Shown one piece after another: positions 52,010 through 61,444 of a stretch of DNA of 64,000 nt. The DNA comes from an uncultured Pseudomonadales bacterium (GTDB lineage: Bacteria; Pseudomonadota; Gammaproteobacteria; Pseudomonadales; Azotimanducaceae). The translations under genes were made by a program, and so were the position numbers. The notes beneath the pieces were generated by a model that did not search any database, was not told the origin of the DNA, and worked only from the letters and a program-made list of their open reading frames with translations. Position 1 is the stretch's first letter; the number at the start of each line of letters is the position of its first letter. The DNA lies in assembly GCA_958296195.1 (NCBI GenBank), contig OY282455.1, forward strand, positions 2,914,001 to 2,978,000, written 5' to 3'.

Positions 52010-53416
52010 ATGACCTTTCGCCGCACCAAGATCATCTGCACCATCGGCCCGGCCACGGCCAAGTACCCGGTGCTCAAGCAGATGGCGGAGGCGGGCATGA
52101 ACCTAGTGCGCCTGAACATGTCCCATGCCGACCATGCCGGCGCCGCCCAGATCATTCAATGGATCAAGACATTGAACCGGCAAGCCCAGGACCCCGTTTC
52201 AGTGATGCTGGACACCCAAGGGCCGGAAATCCGCACGGGTGACGTGGCCGAACCCATGGACCTCAAGACCGGCCAAGTAGTGTCCCTTTCGGTGCGTGGC
52301 GACGACGACGTGGAAACCTCCTCCATTCAGATCAACTATCAGGAGTTGGTTGACATCGTCGAGCCCGGCAACCGCATCACGGTTGACAACGGCCTGATCA
52401 ACTTTGAAGTGCTCGAAAACCGGGGCAAGCGGCTGCTTTGCCGGGTCATCGACGGCGGTTGGCTGGGCAGCAAGCGGCACGTCAACCTGCCCGGCGTACG
52501 CATCGACCTGCCCTCCATCACCGCCAAGGACCGTGCGGACATCGGCTTCGGTCTGGAGCACGAGGTGGACTACATCGCGGTTTCCTTTGTTCGCACTGCG
52601 GAGGACGTCGAGTTGGCCCGCTCCATCATTCGAGAGCGGGGGGCGCGCACCTTGGTGGTGGCCAAGATCGAGGACTGGGAGGGCGTTTCCAACATCGACG
52701 CCATCACTCAGGCGGCGGACGGGGTGATGGTGGCCAGGGGCGATCTGGGCATCGAGACGAACATCGCCGACCTGCCCAACGTCCAGCGGCGCATCGTCCA
52801 CGCCTGCGCCCGTTGGGGCCGGCGCTGCATCGTTGCGACGCATCTGCTGGAGTCCATGATCCACAAGCCCATCCCCACCCGAGCCGAGGTCACCGATGTG
52901 GCCAATGCGGTCTATGAAGGCGCTGATGCGGTGATGCTGTCCGGGGAGACCAGCATCGGGCAGCACCCGGTGCGCTGCGTCGAGCAATTGGTGCAAATCA
53001 CCGAAGCGGCGGAACGGTATCCCGGCTTGGGCTATGAACGCTCCTTGGAGGCGCCGACGGACAAGCAGCAACTGGCCATCCATGCCGTGGCCTTGGCTGA
53101 ATCCATCAAGGCCGACGGCATCGTCGTCATCACCCGCCGCGGCATTACTGCGGATCTGGTGACCAACGCCCGCCCGCCGACAGTGCCGATCTACGCCTTC
53201 ACCAACGACAGCCGCACTCGTCGGCGTCTGTATTTGAACCGAGCTGTAGCCAGTTTCCGTACGGAGTTCAGCAAAGAGCCGGAAAAGACCCTGCAACGGG
53301 CGTTCGCACTGTTGCGTGAACGTGGTGTGCTCGGCGATGGCGCCAAGGTGGTGGTCATCTCCGACGTGCTGGCCGGTGCCCAAACAGACGCCATTCAGAT
53401 CCGCCGGATCGCCTGA
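52010..53416 (+). CDS. pyk: Pyruvate kinase
   Basis: The protein is 468 aa from ATG 52010, which gives the canonical MTFRRTKIICTIGPATA; the frame is open upstream into the helicase end but is not family-like there. Signatures: GMNLVRLNMSHADH (near residue 29), ITAKDRADIGFGLEHEVDYI (near 170), AKIEDWEGVSNIDAI (near 218), DGVMVARGDLGIE (near 238) and EGADAVMLSGETSIG (near 302). It catalyses the last glycolytic step. It is slightly short, with the C-terminal allosteric domain intact. Confidence 0.95.
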   Translation: MTFRRTKIICTIGPATAKYPVLKQMAEAGMNLVRLNMSHADHAGAAQIIQWIKTLNRQAQDPVSVMLDTQGPEIRTGDVAEPMDLKTGQVVSLSVRGDDDVETSSIQINYQELVDIVEPGNRITVDNGLINFEVLENRGKRLLCRVIDGGWLGSKRHVNLPGVRIDLPSITAKDRADIGFGLEHEVDYIAVSFVRTAEDVELARSIIRERGARTLVVAKIEDWEGVSNIDAITQAADGVMVARGDLGIETNIADLPNVQRRIVHACARWGRRCIVATHLLESMIHKPIPTRAEVTDVANAVYEGADAVMLSGETSIGQHPVRCVEQLVQITEAAERYPGLGYERSLEAPTDKQQLAIHAVALAESIKADGIVVITRRGITADLVTNARPPTVPIYAFTNDSRTRRRLYLNRAVASFRTEFSKEPEKTLQRAFALLRERGVLGDGAKVVVISDVLAGAQTDAIQIRRIA

Positions 53417-53444
53417 ACTTGCCTCGAAATTAGGTCTCAGCGCG

Positions 53445-54260
53445 CTAGAGGGCGCTCCAAGCTGACTGAAGCATCCGCGCTGCTGCGGCGATGAGCAGGG
53501 CGCCGAACAGGCGGCGCAAGGCCAAGGCATTGACCCTATGGGAGGCCCAAACCCCTAGGGGCGCCGCGGCCATGGCGCCGGCCGTGACGGCCAAGCCGCT
53601 CGGCAGATGCAGGTAGCCCAGCATGAAGTCCGGCGCCGAGGGGATGGCCGGCGCGAACAGAACGTAGCCCAAGGCGCCGGCCGCCGCCAGGGGAACCCCC
53701 AAGCTGCTCGACGTGGCGATGGCCCGATGCATCGGCGTGTTGAAGTAAACCATGGTGGGCACCATGAGGTTGCCGCCGCCGATGCCGGCGACGCCGGACA
53801 CCAGGCCGGCGGCAAAGCCAATGCCGCCCGCCGGCGCGGAGCTGGGAAAGCTCCGCTGCGGACTGGGCGTCCAGTGCGTCAGCATCACGATGGAGACGGA
53901 GCCCAGAAACAGCCCGATGAAGCACCGGAAGGCCGCCGCCGGCAGCAAGGGCGCCAAGTACCCGGCCAAAGCCGCGCCCAACACCACCGGAACCGCCCAG
54001 CGCCGCACGATGCGCCATTCAACCTGCCGCGCCCTGACCTGGGCCGCCGCCGCGGACAGCGAAGTGAAGACGATGCAGGCGAGGGAGGTGGCCACCGCCG
54101 CGGCGGTGCTGTGCGCCAACGGCAACAGCCCGCTCCAGTCAAAGAGAATGATTAGGGCCGGAACGATGACGATGCCGCCGCCGATGCCCAGCAGACCGCC
54201 GAGAAAGCCGCTGACGCAGCCGACGCCGACGCATAGGGAGGCGAAGAAAATCTGGCTCAA
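53445..54260 (-). CDS. TauE/SafE-family (TSUP) membrane exporter
   Basis: This 271-aa protein starts at TTG and has about eight membrane helices. It has the internal repeat of the TSUP family: FLGGLLGIGGGIVIVPALII (residues 19-38) and GLVSGVAGIGGGNLMVPTMV (near 150). Members export sulfite, sulfoacetate or other organic anions, but the substrate cannot be inferred. It is convergent with pyruvate kinase and divergent from the MORN gene (42 bases between starts). Confidence 0.88.
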   Translation of the reverse strand: MSQIFFASLCVGVGCVSGFLGGLLGIGGGIVIVPALIILFDWSGLLPLAHSTAAAVATSLACIVFTSLSAAAAQVRARQVEWRIVRRWAVPVVLGAALAGYLAPLLPAAAFRCFIGLFLGSVSIVMLTHWTPSPQRSFPSSAPAGGIGFAAGLVSGVAGIGGGNLMVPTMVYFNTPMHRAIATSSSLGVPLAAAGALGYVLFAPAIPSAPDFMLGYLHLPSGLAVTAGAMAAAPLGVWASHRVNALALRRLFGALLIAAAARMLQSAWSAL

Positions 54261-54302
54261 TTCGAGTAAGGTATGCGGCTTTAGCCCGCCAGTTTACCGA
54301 AG

Positions 54303-55265
54303 ATGCCGCTACGCCGCCAAGCCGCCTGTTTACTAGCCCTGCTGCTGGCCGGCGCGGCGGTTCAGGGCCGCGTCCAGAAGCTGGACAACGGCGACGTTTA
54401 CGAAGGCGAGGTAGTGGATGGCCAGCGCACCGGCAAGGGCGCCTACGTCTGGGCCAACGGCAACCGCTATGAGGGCGACTTTCTAGCCGGTCGGATGCAT
54501 GGCCAAGGCGCTTACTTCTGGAGCGATGGGCGCACCTACGTCGGTGGTTTTCGGAACGACCAGCGCGATGGCGTCGGCACCCTCTCCTGGGCCAGCGGCG
54601 ACCGCTACGAAGGCGGTTTCGCCAACGACCAGATGCATGGCCGCGGCCTTTACCTCTGGGCCAACGGAGACCGTTACGAAGGCGAGTACGCCAATGGTCA
54701 GCGCAACGGCCAAGGACGGTTCGAGTGGCGTTCCGGCGCAGTTTACGTCGGCGAGTTCAGCGCCGGTGAGCTGCACGGCCAGGGAGTTTCCACCTACCCG
54801 AACGGCAGCCGCTACGAAGGCCGCTTCAGGGAGGGCGCCCGTTCCGGCCAAGGCGTCCTGGACTGGCCCAACGGCAACCGCTACTTCGGGGACTTCGAGA
54901 ATGGACGGAGGCACGGCCTGGGCGTCCTGCATTGGCGGGACGGCACCGTTTACCGCGGCCAGTTCCGCAACGGCAAGATGTACGGCTACGGCGTCAAGGC
55001 CCAACCGGACGGGGTAATGACGCTGCAGCGCTGGGAGGACGGCCTGTTGCTCTCCGATGCGCCGCTTGTCGAGAACGAACGCTGTCGGTTGCGGCTGCGT
55101 GATCGATCCTGGATGTTCAGCAGCGACTCCTGCGTTAACGGCCTTGCCCACGGCCGCGGCCTTGCCACCAGCCTGGATGGGGAACTCATCATTGCCGATG
55201 GCCACTTCGTTCTGGGCAATCTCGTTGCCGGTGAACTGAAGACCATTTGGTTCGAAATACTATAG
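54303..55265 (+). CDS. Secreted MORN-repeat protein
   Basis: This 320-aa protein has a signal peptide (QAACLLALLLAGAAVQG, cleavage after about residue 22). About nine to ten MORN repeats of 23 residues follow, with pattern Y/F-x-G-x-x-x-x-G-x-x-x-G-x-G-x-x-x-W-x-x-G (for example GNRYEGDFLAGRMHGQGAYF). The last 80 residues are non-repetitive with two Cys (NERCRLRL; SDSCVNG) that could pair. MORN repeats form extended beta sheets that bind partners or membranes. The downstream membrane pseudokinase starts five bases later, so the two proteins likely work together; no function is established. Confidence 0.82.
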   Translation: MPLRRQAACLLALLLAGAAVQGRVQKLDNGDVYEGEVVDGQRTGKGAYVWANGNRYEGDFLAGRMHGQGAYFWSDGRTYVGGFRNDQRDGVGTLSWASGDRYEGGFANDQMHGRGLYLWANGDRYEGEYANGQRNGQGRFEWRSGAVYVGEFSAGELHGQGVSTYPNGSRYEGRFREGARSGQGVLDWPNGNRYFGDFENGRRHGLGVLHWRDGTVYRGQFRNGKMYGYGVKAQPDGVMTLQRWEDGLLLSDAPLVENERCRLRLRDRSWMFSSDSCVNGLAHGRGLATSLDGELIIADGHFVLGNLVAGELKTIWFEIL

Positions 55266-55269
55266 GTCT

Positions 55270-57489
55270 GTGGAAATCCCCGGCTTTCAAATCGAACGGG
55301 AGCTCAGCCGCTCCCAATGCACCCGCGTTTACCTGGCGTCGCGGCTGCACCCCTATCGCCGCGTCGCCATAAAGGTTGCGCACTGCGCGGACGGCAACGC
55401 CGCCAACCGCCTGCATCGGCTGCGCAGCCACCGGGCCCTGCAACCGGGCTTCCGCCATCCGCACATCGTCCACCTCGAAAGCGCCGGCGCCGCGGGGCCG
55501 TCACTGTATTTGGTGATGGAGTATTTGGAAGGCGGCACACTGGACCAGAACTTGGTTTGGGGCCTGGGCGTACCCAAATTGCTGGCGGCGGTAAGCGGCA
55601 TCTGCGATGCGCTCGACTACACCCACGGAGAGGAGCTGGTCCATGGGCGGATCAGGCCGGCCAACATCCTGTTCCGCTCTGAAGCGGAGGCGGTGCTTGC
55701 GGAACTCTGTCCTCTGGAGACGATTGCTGTTGATCAGGCGCCTCTCGACGCCCGCCAATGCAACTTCTCGAGCCCGGAGCAGGAGGCCGGCGCTCCTTTG
55801 GACCTTCGGTCCGACCTGTTTAGCTTGGGCGCCGTGCTGCATCACGCTCTGACTGGGGAGGTGCTGCGGGGGCCGGGCGCCAACTTGGGGCGGAGCGGCG
55901 ACCTCTTGGCGCTAACGCCGCGGTTGCCGGCGCACTTGAATTCGCTGCAGCCGATTTTGGACCAGGCCCTGGCAACGGAGCCGGAGCGTCGATTTCAATC
56001 CGGCGCGGCGTTCAAAAGCGCTCTGGATGCGGTTTGCCGCAACGATTCCTTGAAGCCATTCACCGTCAAAACCGAGGCCGTAACCGCCCAGGAAATCAAG
56101 CGTACCGACAATGCTCCCGGCTTCGTCCATCGGGAGTTCCTGGACGGCGCCGAGCATAGGCCAAGCCGGCGGCCCTCCCGCCGGCTGTGGTGGGCGGCCG
56201 GCCTCGGGTTGGTGCTGGCCGCCGGCGCCTTCTACGCGGTGCAGGAACCGTCGCGCTGGATGCCGACGTTGCTGGCTTGGACCGGCTTGGCGGAAGACCC
56301 CGCCCTGCGCAGCGCTTGGGCGGAGGCGCAATCCTTGCGTGAGGATCCAAACGCGAAGTTGCCCGCCATCGTTGCCGGCTACCGACAAGTTCTAGCGCTG
56401 GACGCCGGCTCCGAGGCGGCGTTGCAGGCGATTGCAGAGCTGTCGGAACAGTGGCGTCAGGGCATCTCAGCGTCACTTGAGCGCAACGACCTAGAGAGCG
56501 CGGCAGCCAACCTTGCGGAAATGGAAGTGGCGTTTCCGAACGACGAACGGTTGGTGGACCTGGAGCGCGAACTGATCAACAGGCAGGCGGCCAACACCCT
56601 GCTGGGCACCACCCAGGCGTTGCTGCGCAACCAGGGCCTATCGCAGATTCCCGCCGCCACGGTGGCCATACAAACCTACCAGGAGGTCCTGCGTCTAGCC
56701 CCCGGCCATGCAGGCGCCTTGGCGGAGCTTGCCGCCCTGGCCGAGCACTACGCCAGCCTGGCTGAGCAGGCCGCGGAGCGAGGCGATGTCGATGCAGCCA
56801 TCATCTACTTGGAGAGGGCGACGACCGCCAACGACGAACTGCCCGTTCTGGCGCTGGTGCGAGAGCGGATTCAGCAAGCCACCACCGCTTTGACGACCAT
56901 TGAAGAGCTGCTGCAGCGCGCCAGCGTTTATCGCGCCGAAGGCCTGTTGGTGCATCCGCCCGGAGAGAATGCGGCGCAGCTGTACAACCGGGTTCTGGCC
57001 ACGGCGCCGGACAACGTCATCGCCTTGCAGGGCCTTGACGAAATCACCTCGCGCCTGCTCACGGATGCGGCGCGGATGTTCGAGGACGGGAATCTCAACG
57101 GAGTCGAAGCCTTGCTCGACCAAGCCAGCGCGACCGGCATCGACGCCGGCGCCTTGGATGAAATCAAGGCCAATCTCGACGAGAAGGTGCAGGCCCTAAG
57201 CACCATCAACGAGAAACTGCTGGAGGCGGAGGCTTTGCTGGGGCAGGGATTCATCACGGAGCCGCAGGATGCCAACGCGGTGTCGCTGTTGCGGGATATC
57301 CAGAGGTTGGACCCAGACAACGCCCGGGCCGCTGAACTGCTTGAGCAGGCCGCGCTGCGCCTTGCCGAGGTGGCGCAGGAGGCGTTCGACGCCGGACTGC
57401 ACGGCGAAGCTCGGCATTACCTCGACTTGGCTCTCACCGTGCAGCCGGACGAGGCGCAATGGCGGGTGCTGCGCCAATCTTGGCAGTAA
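55270..57489 (+). CDS. Membrane-anchored Ser/Thr pseudokinase with helical repeats
   Basis: This is a 739-aa protein starting at GTG. Residues 1-265 are a Hanks-type kinase fold: RVAIKVAH keeps the ATP-binding Lys, and LYLVMEYLEGGTLDQN (hinge) and FSSPEQEAG (APE-like) are present. The catalytic loop reads HGRIRPANIL instead of HRDxKxxN, so the catalytic Asp is lost, and the DFG position reads LAELCP, so the Mg-binding Asp is lost too. It should not phosphorylate by the normal mechanism. One membrane helix follows (about 303-320, WWAAGLGLVLAAGAFYAV), then about 400 residues of TPR-like helices outside, with repeats around NAAQLYNRVLATAPDNVIAL and NAVSLLRDIQRLDPDNARAA. It likely scaffolds with the MORN protein. 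Confidence 0.8.
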   Translation: MEIPGFQIERELSRSQCTRVYLASRLHPYRRVAIKVAHCADGNAANRLHRLRSHRALQPGFRHPHIVHLESAGAAGPSLYLVMEYLEGGTLDQNLVWGLGVPKLLAAVSGICDALDYTHGEELVHGRIRPANILFRSEAEAVLAELCPLETIAVDQAPLDARQCNFSSPEQEAGAPLDLRSDLFSLGAVLHHALTGEVLRGPGANLGRSGDLLALTPRLPAHLNSLQPILDQALATEPERRFQSGAAFKSALDAVCRNDSLKPFTVKTEAVTAQEIKRTDNAPGFVHREFLDGAEHRPSRRPSRRLWWAAGLGLVLAAGAFYAVQEPSRWMPTLLAWTGLAEDPALRSAWAEAQSLREDPNAKLPAIVAGYRQVLALDAGSEAALQAIAELSEQWRQGISASLERNDLESAAANLAEMEVAFPNDERLVDLERELINRQAANTLLGTTQALLRNQGLSQIPAATVAIQTYQEVLRLAPGHAGALAELAALAEHYASLAEQAAERGDVDAAIIYLERATTANDELPVLALVRERIQQATTALTTIEELLQRASVYRAEGLLVHPPGENAAQLYNRVLATAPDNVIALQGLDEITSRLLTDAARMFEDGNLNGVEALLDQASATGIDAGALDEIKANLDEKVQALSTINEKLLEAEALLGQGFITEPQDANAVSLLRDIQRLDPDNARAAELLEQAALRLAEVAQEAFDAGLHGEARHYLDLALTVQPDEAQWRVLRQSWQ

Positions 57490-57613
57490 TGGACGTCACG
57501 CCAACGGGGTTGTATCCTCGCGTCTTTCCCGCAGTTGGGGCGCACTTTGCAGCGGGCGGATGCCTGCTTCAGTGTACCCGTCAATGGAATTCAGTGTTGG
57601 GCGGCTGTTGTCC

Positions 57614-58516
57614 ATGGCAATGAACATCCCGTTTCGTCGCGAATTGAACTTCATCTATGGCGCAGTCGCCGAGGTTGCGCCTGGAATTCGGCGCATCGTC
57701 GCTGAAAATCCCAGCCCCTTCACCCTCTACGGCACCGGAACCTACATCGTTGGGCGGGGCGACGTGGCAGTCATCGACCCCGGGCCGGCGGACAGTGCGC
57801 ACATCGCCATGCTGCTTGAAGGGCTCGAGGGTGAATCCATCAGCCACATTTTGGTGACCCATACGCACACGGATCATTCGCCGGGCTGCCGCCTGCTGCA
57901 GGAGCACACCGACGCCAAGACCTACGCCTACGGCCCGCATGGCAGCGGCAAGCTGGAGCAGGGCGTACCGGTGGAGGAGGGCGGCGACATGGACTTTCAA
58001 CCGGACCAACTGGTGCGCGACGGCGACGTCCTGGACGGTGGCGACTGGTCCATCAAGTGCGTGTACACGCCCGGCCATACCTCCAACCACATGTGCTACC
58101 AACTGCGGGAGCACAAGGCGCTGTTCACCGGCGACCACGTCATGGGCTGGTCCACCAGCATCATTTCGCCGCCCGATGGCGACATGGGCGCCTACATCGC
58201 CAGCTTGGAGAAGCTGCTTGAACACGACGACGAGGTGTATTGGCCCACTCACGGGCCGAGCATTGCAGATCCCAAACCGCATGTGCGGGCCTTCATCGCC
58301 CATCGCCGCCGGCGGGAGGAGCAAATTCTGGCCTGCGTCGGCCAAGGCGTTCATCACATCCAGGACATGGTGCCGCTGATGTACACGGAGCTGCCGGAGT
58401 TCATGTATCCAGCCGCGGCCCGCAGCGTGCTCGCCGCAGTGGTGTACTTGGTGGGCAAGGGCAAGCTGCGGACGGAAGGGGAGGTTCAGCTCGCCGCTCG
58501 GTACCGACTGGCTTGA
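57614..58516 (+). CDS. Metallo-beta-lactamase-fold hydrolase (glyoxalase II/LACTB2-like)
   Basis: I take ATG 57614 (300 aa), which gives MAMNIPFRRELNFIYGAVAE; earlier ATGs are possible. The metal-binding HxHxDH is in LVTHTHTDHSPGC (near residue 80), with further ligands in YTPGHTSNHMCY (near 157), LFTGDHVMGW (near 174) and WPTHGPSI (near 215). The C-terminal winged-helix-like part (HRRRREEQILACVGQGVHHI) is typical of the LACTB2 branch, which includes ribonucleases and thioesterases. The activity is unknown. It is convergent with the sensor kinase gene, overlapping its end by 31 bases. Confidence 0.86.
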   Translation: MAMNIPFRRELNFIYGAVAEVAPGIRRIVAENPSPFTLYGTGTYIVGRGDVAVIDPGPADSAHIAMLLEGLEGESISHILVTHTHTDHSPGCRLLQEHTDAKTYAYGPHGSGKLEQGVPVEEGGDMDFQPDQLVRDGDVLDGGDWSIKCVYTPGHTSNHMCYQLREHKALFTGDHVMGWSTSIISPPDGDMGAYIASLEKLLEHDDEVYWPTHGPSIADPKPHVRAFIAHRRRREEQILACVGQGVHHIQDMVPLMYTELPEFMYPAAARSVLAAVVYLVGKGKLRTEGEVQLAARYRLA

Positions 58517-60711
58517 CCGGCCCTGATCAAAGGGAGGGTCTCCTGCTTCCTCAGCACCGCCTGCAAGGCCTGCGGGGTGGCAAGGGGCAACTCCACCATC
58601 ACTGCCACGCCGCTGCCGTCGGCTAGGTTCAACGCCCGTGCGTAGCCGCCGTGGTGTTCGGCGATGACTCGCACCACATACAGGCCTAAACCAAAGTGCA
58701 GCCGATTGTGCGGCCCGCGGTGGCTGACCATTGAGTCAAACAACGACTTGCCGGAATCGTCCGGCAACACCGGCCCGCGGTTGGCCACAACGATGCGCAG
58801 GGAATTCCTCCGCCCGTCCAACTGAACGGTGATGGGACTGCCTGGACGATGGAAGTCGATGGCGTTGTCGATGACTTTGTCGAGCAACTGCTCTATTCGG
58901 TAATCCGACACCTTTGCGTACGCCGCTCCTTTAACGCCAATGTAGATGAATTTGCAGTTCGGGTTGCTTGATGAGCAATTGGCGACGTAGCTTTCGAGCA
59001 GCTTCTGTATATCGACCACTTCGAGCTCCTCGGCCTTCAATGACTCCTCCAAGTTCGCCGCGTCAGCCAAATTCTGCACGATGGAGCCGATTCTGATGAC
59101 GCCGCTCTTGGCGCTGGCTAGGTACTTGCTGTCCTGCACCGCGGGGTTCTCCTCCGCTAGGTTCTGCAGAGATGTGCTCAAGGTGTTGAGGGGATTGTTG
59201 ATCTCGTGGCGCAGGGTGCGCGGCATGCTCTCCAGAAAGTGGTTGTGCTGGTGCAGTTTGGAAAGCATGTTGGAGATGCTGCGCGCCAAGTCGCCAATTT
59301 CGTCGCCGCTGTTGATTTCGCTGCGCAAGGCGGCGGCCTGCAGGCGGCCGTAGCTGTCGATGGCGGTGCTCGCCTCTTGGCGCAGATGGCGAATGCGCCA
59401 AGCCAAGCGCCCGGCGAAAGCCAGCAAGGCAACCAGCACCGCCAGCAGGCTGAAGATGGAGAACAGGATGACTTGCTCCAGTGCCGCTCTGCGGAAACTC
59501 AAGATGTCATCGATGTTTTGCTCCACCACCACCGCGCCGATGACCGCATCCTTGGATACGATGGGGTGGGCGGCCATGATGATTTCGAGCTGCTCGTCAA
59601 TGGCGCGGCGCACCCAGCGGGGCTGGCCGTCCAAGGAGGCGCTGATGACCTCATCGGCGGTTGGGGAGCGCGGAGCGCCGCCATAGGGTTCCCAAGCCGT
59701 CCAGGTGCTGACCCGATGCACCCAAGGCCGTATCGCCTCAAAGCCTCGGTGAATGGCGTCGGAAAAGAAGTCGTCGGGTTCCGCGAACGCGGTCGAGACG
59801 ATGACGGCGCCGGATTCCGCGCGCACCCGTTGCTGCGCGTCGATGACCATGATGCGCGCCCCGGAGTAGTCCAGCCCCTGAATGATGTTCAGGACCTCCG
59901 GGGACCGCAGCACCACCAAGTTGAAGCTCTCGCTGTCGGCGGTTGGCAAGGTTTGGGTCAGATGCACCAGTTGCCGGGTTTGCCCGTCATCCACATCGGC
60001 AAGGGACACGGCGAAATGGCGGCGTGAGCCCAGCATCTCCAAGGGCAGGCGGAACTCAAGATTCCAGCCGGAGGCGGTCAGCGTCATGGCGCCGGGCACG
60101 CTGGTTTCCGGCTTGCCCGTGGTGGCGAAGCGCCAGTCCGCGTCCATGCTGTAGGCGGTGACCAAGTCCGGTTCGGTCAACACCAAGCTGATGCGGCCGT
60201 CGCCGCCGTCCGAACGGATGAACGAAACACGCAGGTGATCGGCGTTGTCCAAGCGCAGGTAGCCGGGGTTGCGGTAAACGATGTTCGGGTCAGTCACCTC
60301 CACGAATACGTGCAGCTGCCCAGCGCGTTCGCCTAGGGCAAGCCGAAAAGCGCCGTCCTCCGCGGCGGCCGGGCCGGCCGGACCAAAGACCAGCAGCCGC
60401 TCGCCGTCTTCATCGCCCCAGTCCTCGTAGCTGCCGTCCAGGCGAATGCCATTCTCCAGGGGACGGGCGAACAGGGACTCATAGTCCTCGATCTTGACGG
60501 GCAGGTCGTTGAAGAGGTCCTCCCGTCCGTTGAACAGGGTGGAAATGCCCTCCGCGGTCAGCAGTTGCGCTTGCGACTGCCCCTGCACCAGCAGCCGCTC
60601 CATCTCCAGCAACTGCCGATAACTGAACCAAGGCACCACCAGCAGGGTCAGGCTCAGCAACATGAGCTTGGTGCCGATGCGGGGACCGCGCAAGCGCTTG
60701 AACAGCTTCAT
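58486..60711 (-). CDS. Sensor histidine kinase resembling the dedicated sortase-system kinase
   Basis: From the ATG at 60711, overlapping the regulator stop as ATGA, the protein is 741 aa. It has a short N-terminal cytoplasmic part and membrane helix (TKLMLLSLTLLVVPWFSYRQ, about residues 14-33), a long periplasmic region (to about 410) with a carbohydrate-binding-like beta domain (IRLDGSYEDWGDEDGE), and a second helix (about 420-440). A HAMP segment, the H-box RTLRHEINNPLNTL (His near 502), an N-box VIDNAIDFHRPGSP and a GLGLYVVRVIAEHHGG G-box follow. The architecture recalls the kinase of the proteobacterial dedicated sortase system, but no sortase gene is next to it. Confidence 0.85.
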   Translation of the reverse strand: MKLFKRLRGPRIGTKLMLLSLTLLVVPWFSYRQLLEMERLLVQGQSQAQLLTAEGISTLFNGREDLFNDLPVKIEDYESLFARPLENGIRLDGSYEDWGDEDGERLLVFGPAGPAAAEDGAFRLALGERAGQLHVFVEVTDPNIVYRNPGYLRLDNADHLRVSFIRSDGGDGRISLVLTEPDLVTAYSMDADWRFATTGKPETSVPGAMTLTASGWNLEFRLPLEMLGSRRHFAVSLADVDDGQTRQLVHLTQTLPTADSESFNLVVLRSPEVLNIIQGLDYSGARIMVIDAQQRVRAESGAVIVSTAFAEPDDFFSDAIHRGFEAIRPWVHRVSTWTAWEPYGGAPRSPTADEVISASLDGQPRWVRRAIDEQLEIIMAAHPIVSKDAVIGAVVVEQNIDDILSFRRAALEQVILFSIFSLLAVLVALLAFAGRLAWRIRHLRQEASTAIDSYGRLQAAALRSEINSGDEIGDLARSISNMLSKLHQHNHFLESMPRTLRHEINNPLNTLSTSLQNLAEENPAVQDSKYLASAKSGVIRIGSIVQNLADAANLEESLKAEELEVVDIQKLLESYVANCSSSNPNCKFIYIGVKGAAYAKVSDYRIEQLLDKVIDNAIDFHRPGSPITVQLDGRRNSLRIVVANRGPVLPDDSGKSLFDSMVSHRGPHNRLHFGLGLYVVRVIAEHHGGYARALNLADGSGVAVMVELPLATPQALQAVLRKQETLPLIRAGQASRYRAAS

Positions 60712-61409
60712 TGCAGCGTCCACCGATAGCCAAAGCCGTATTCGCTCTTGATGCAGGCGAAGTCGGCGTCAACCCGTTCGAACTTCTTGCGGATGTTGCG
60801 CATATGGGTGTTGATGGTGTTGTTGGTCACCAAGCTCTGCATGGTGGCGTTCATCAACGTCGCGTAGCTGACGGCGTGGCCGGGGGCCCGCACCAGTTTG
60901 GCGAGCATGCGGAATTCGGTGCCGGAAAGGTCTATTCGATGGCCCCGCCATGAGGCGAGCAGGGCTTCTTCGTCCAGGGTGAGGCGGCCGATGCGCCGGG
61001 CGCTGGAGCTTTCCTGTTCGGCGTTCTCCAAGCGCACCTCATTGATGCGCAGCAGGGACGAGATGCGCTCCGCCAGGTAGTCCAGGGAAATCGGCTTGGG
61101 CAGGTAGTCCCAGGCGCCGAGACGCAGACCGGAAATCTTGTCGATCTCGTTGATGCGCTCGGTGAGGAAGATCACCGGCAGGGAAGGGGACTTGGACAGC
61201 AACTCCCGGCACAGCTGGAAGCCGGCGTCCACCTCCTCGCCGAGGATGATGTCCAGAATCACCAGGTCGGGCAGCTCCTCCGCCATGCAGTCCCGAGCCT
61301 CTTGGCGGCTGCCGTAGGAAACCACCTCATAGCCCTTCTTGATGATGGCGTCGGCGTAGTTGGCCCTTTGGTCGGGATCGTCCTCAACTATGGCGATGCG
61401 CTTGGCCAA
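60708..61409 (-). CDS. OmpR-family response regulator, partner of the sortase-type kinase
   Basis: The protein is 233 aa from the TTG at 61409, which has a perfect AGGAGG four bases upstream and gives the normal receiver start AKRIAIVEDDPDQRANYADA; the longer upstream frame is not family-like. The phosphoacceptor is Asp53 in DLVILDIILGEEVDAGFQLC, and the conserved Lys is in AWDYLPKPISLDYLAERISS. The C-terminal winged helix (ALLASWRGHRIDLSGTEFRM, then THMRNIRKKFERV) ends GYGFGYRW-like. Cotranscribed with the kinase. It resembles the regulator of the dedicated sortase system; targets unknown. Confidence 0.88.
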   Translation of the reverse strand: MAKRIAIVEDDPDQRANYADAIIKKGYEVVSYGSRQEARDCMAEELPDLVILDIILGEEVDAGFQLCRELLSKSPSLPVIFLTERINEIDKISGLRLGAWDYLPKPISLDYLAERISSLLRINEVRLENAEQESSSARRIGRLTLDEEALLASWRGHRIDLSGTEFRMLAKLVRAPGHAVSYATLMNATMQSLVTNNTINTHMRNIRKKFERVDADFACIKSEYGFGYRWTLQ

Positions 61410-61444
61410 GCGGCCTCCTGTTGCTGATGCGGCAAGCGCCGCCG

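Noticed and set aside
50341-52155. 604-codon open frame antisense to the DinG-like helicase
   Set aside because: Mirrors a real gene with full helicase motifs; composition is typical of a codon-bias shadow, with no start context.
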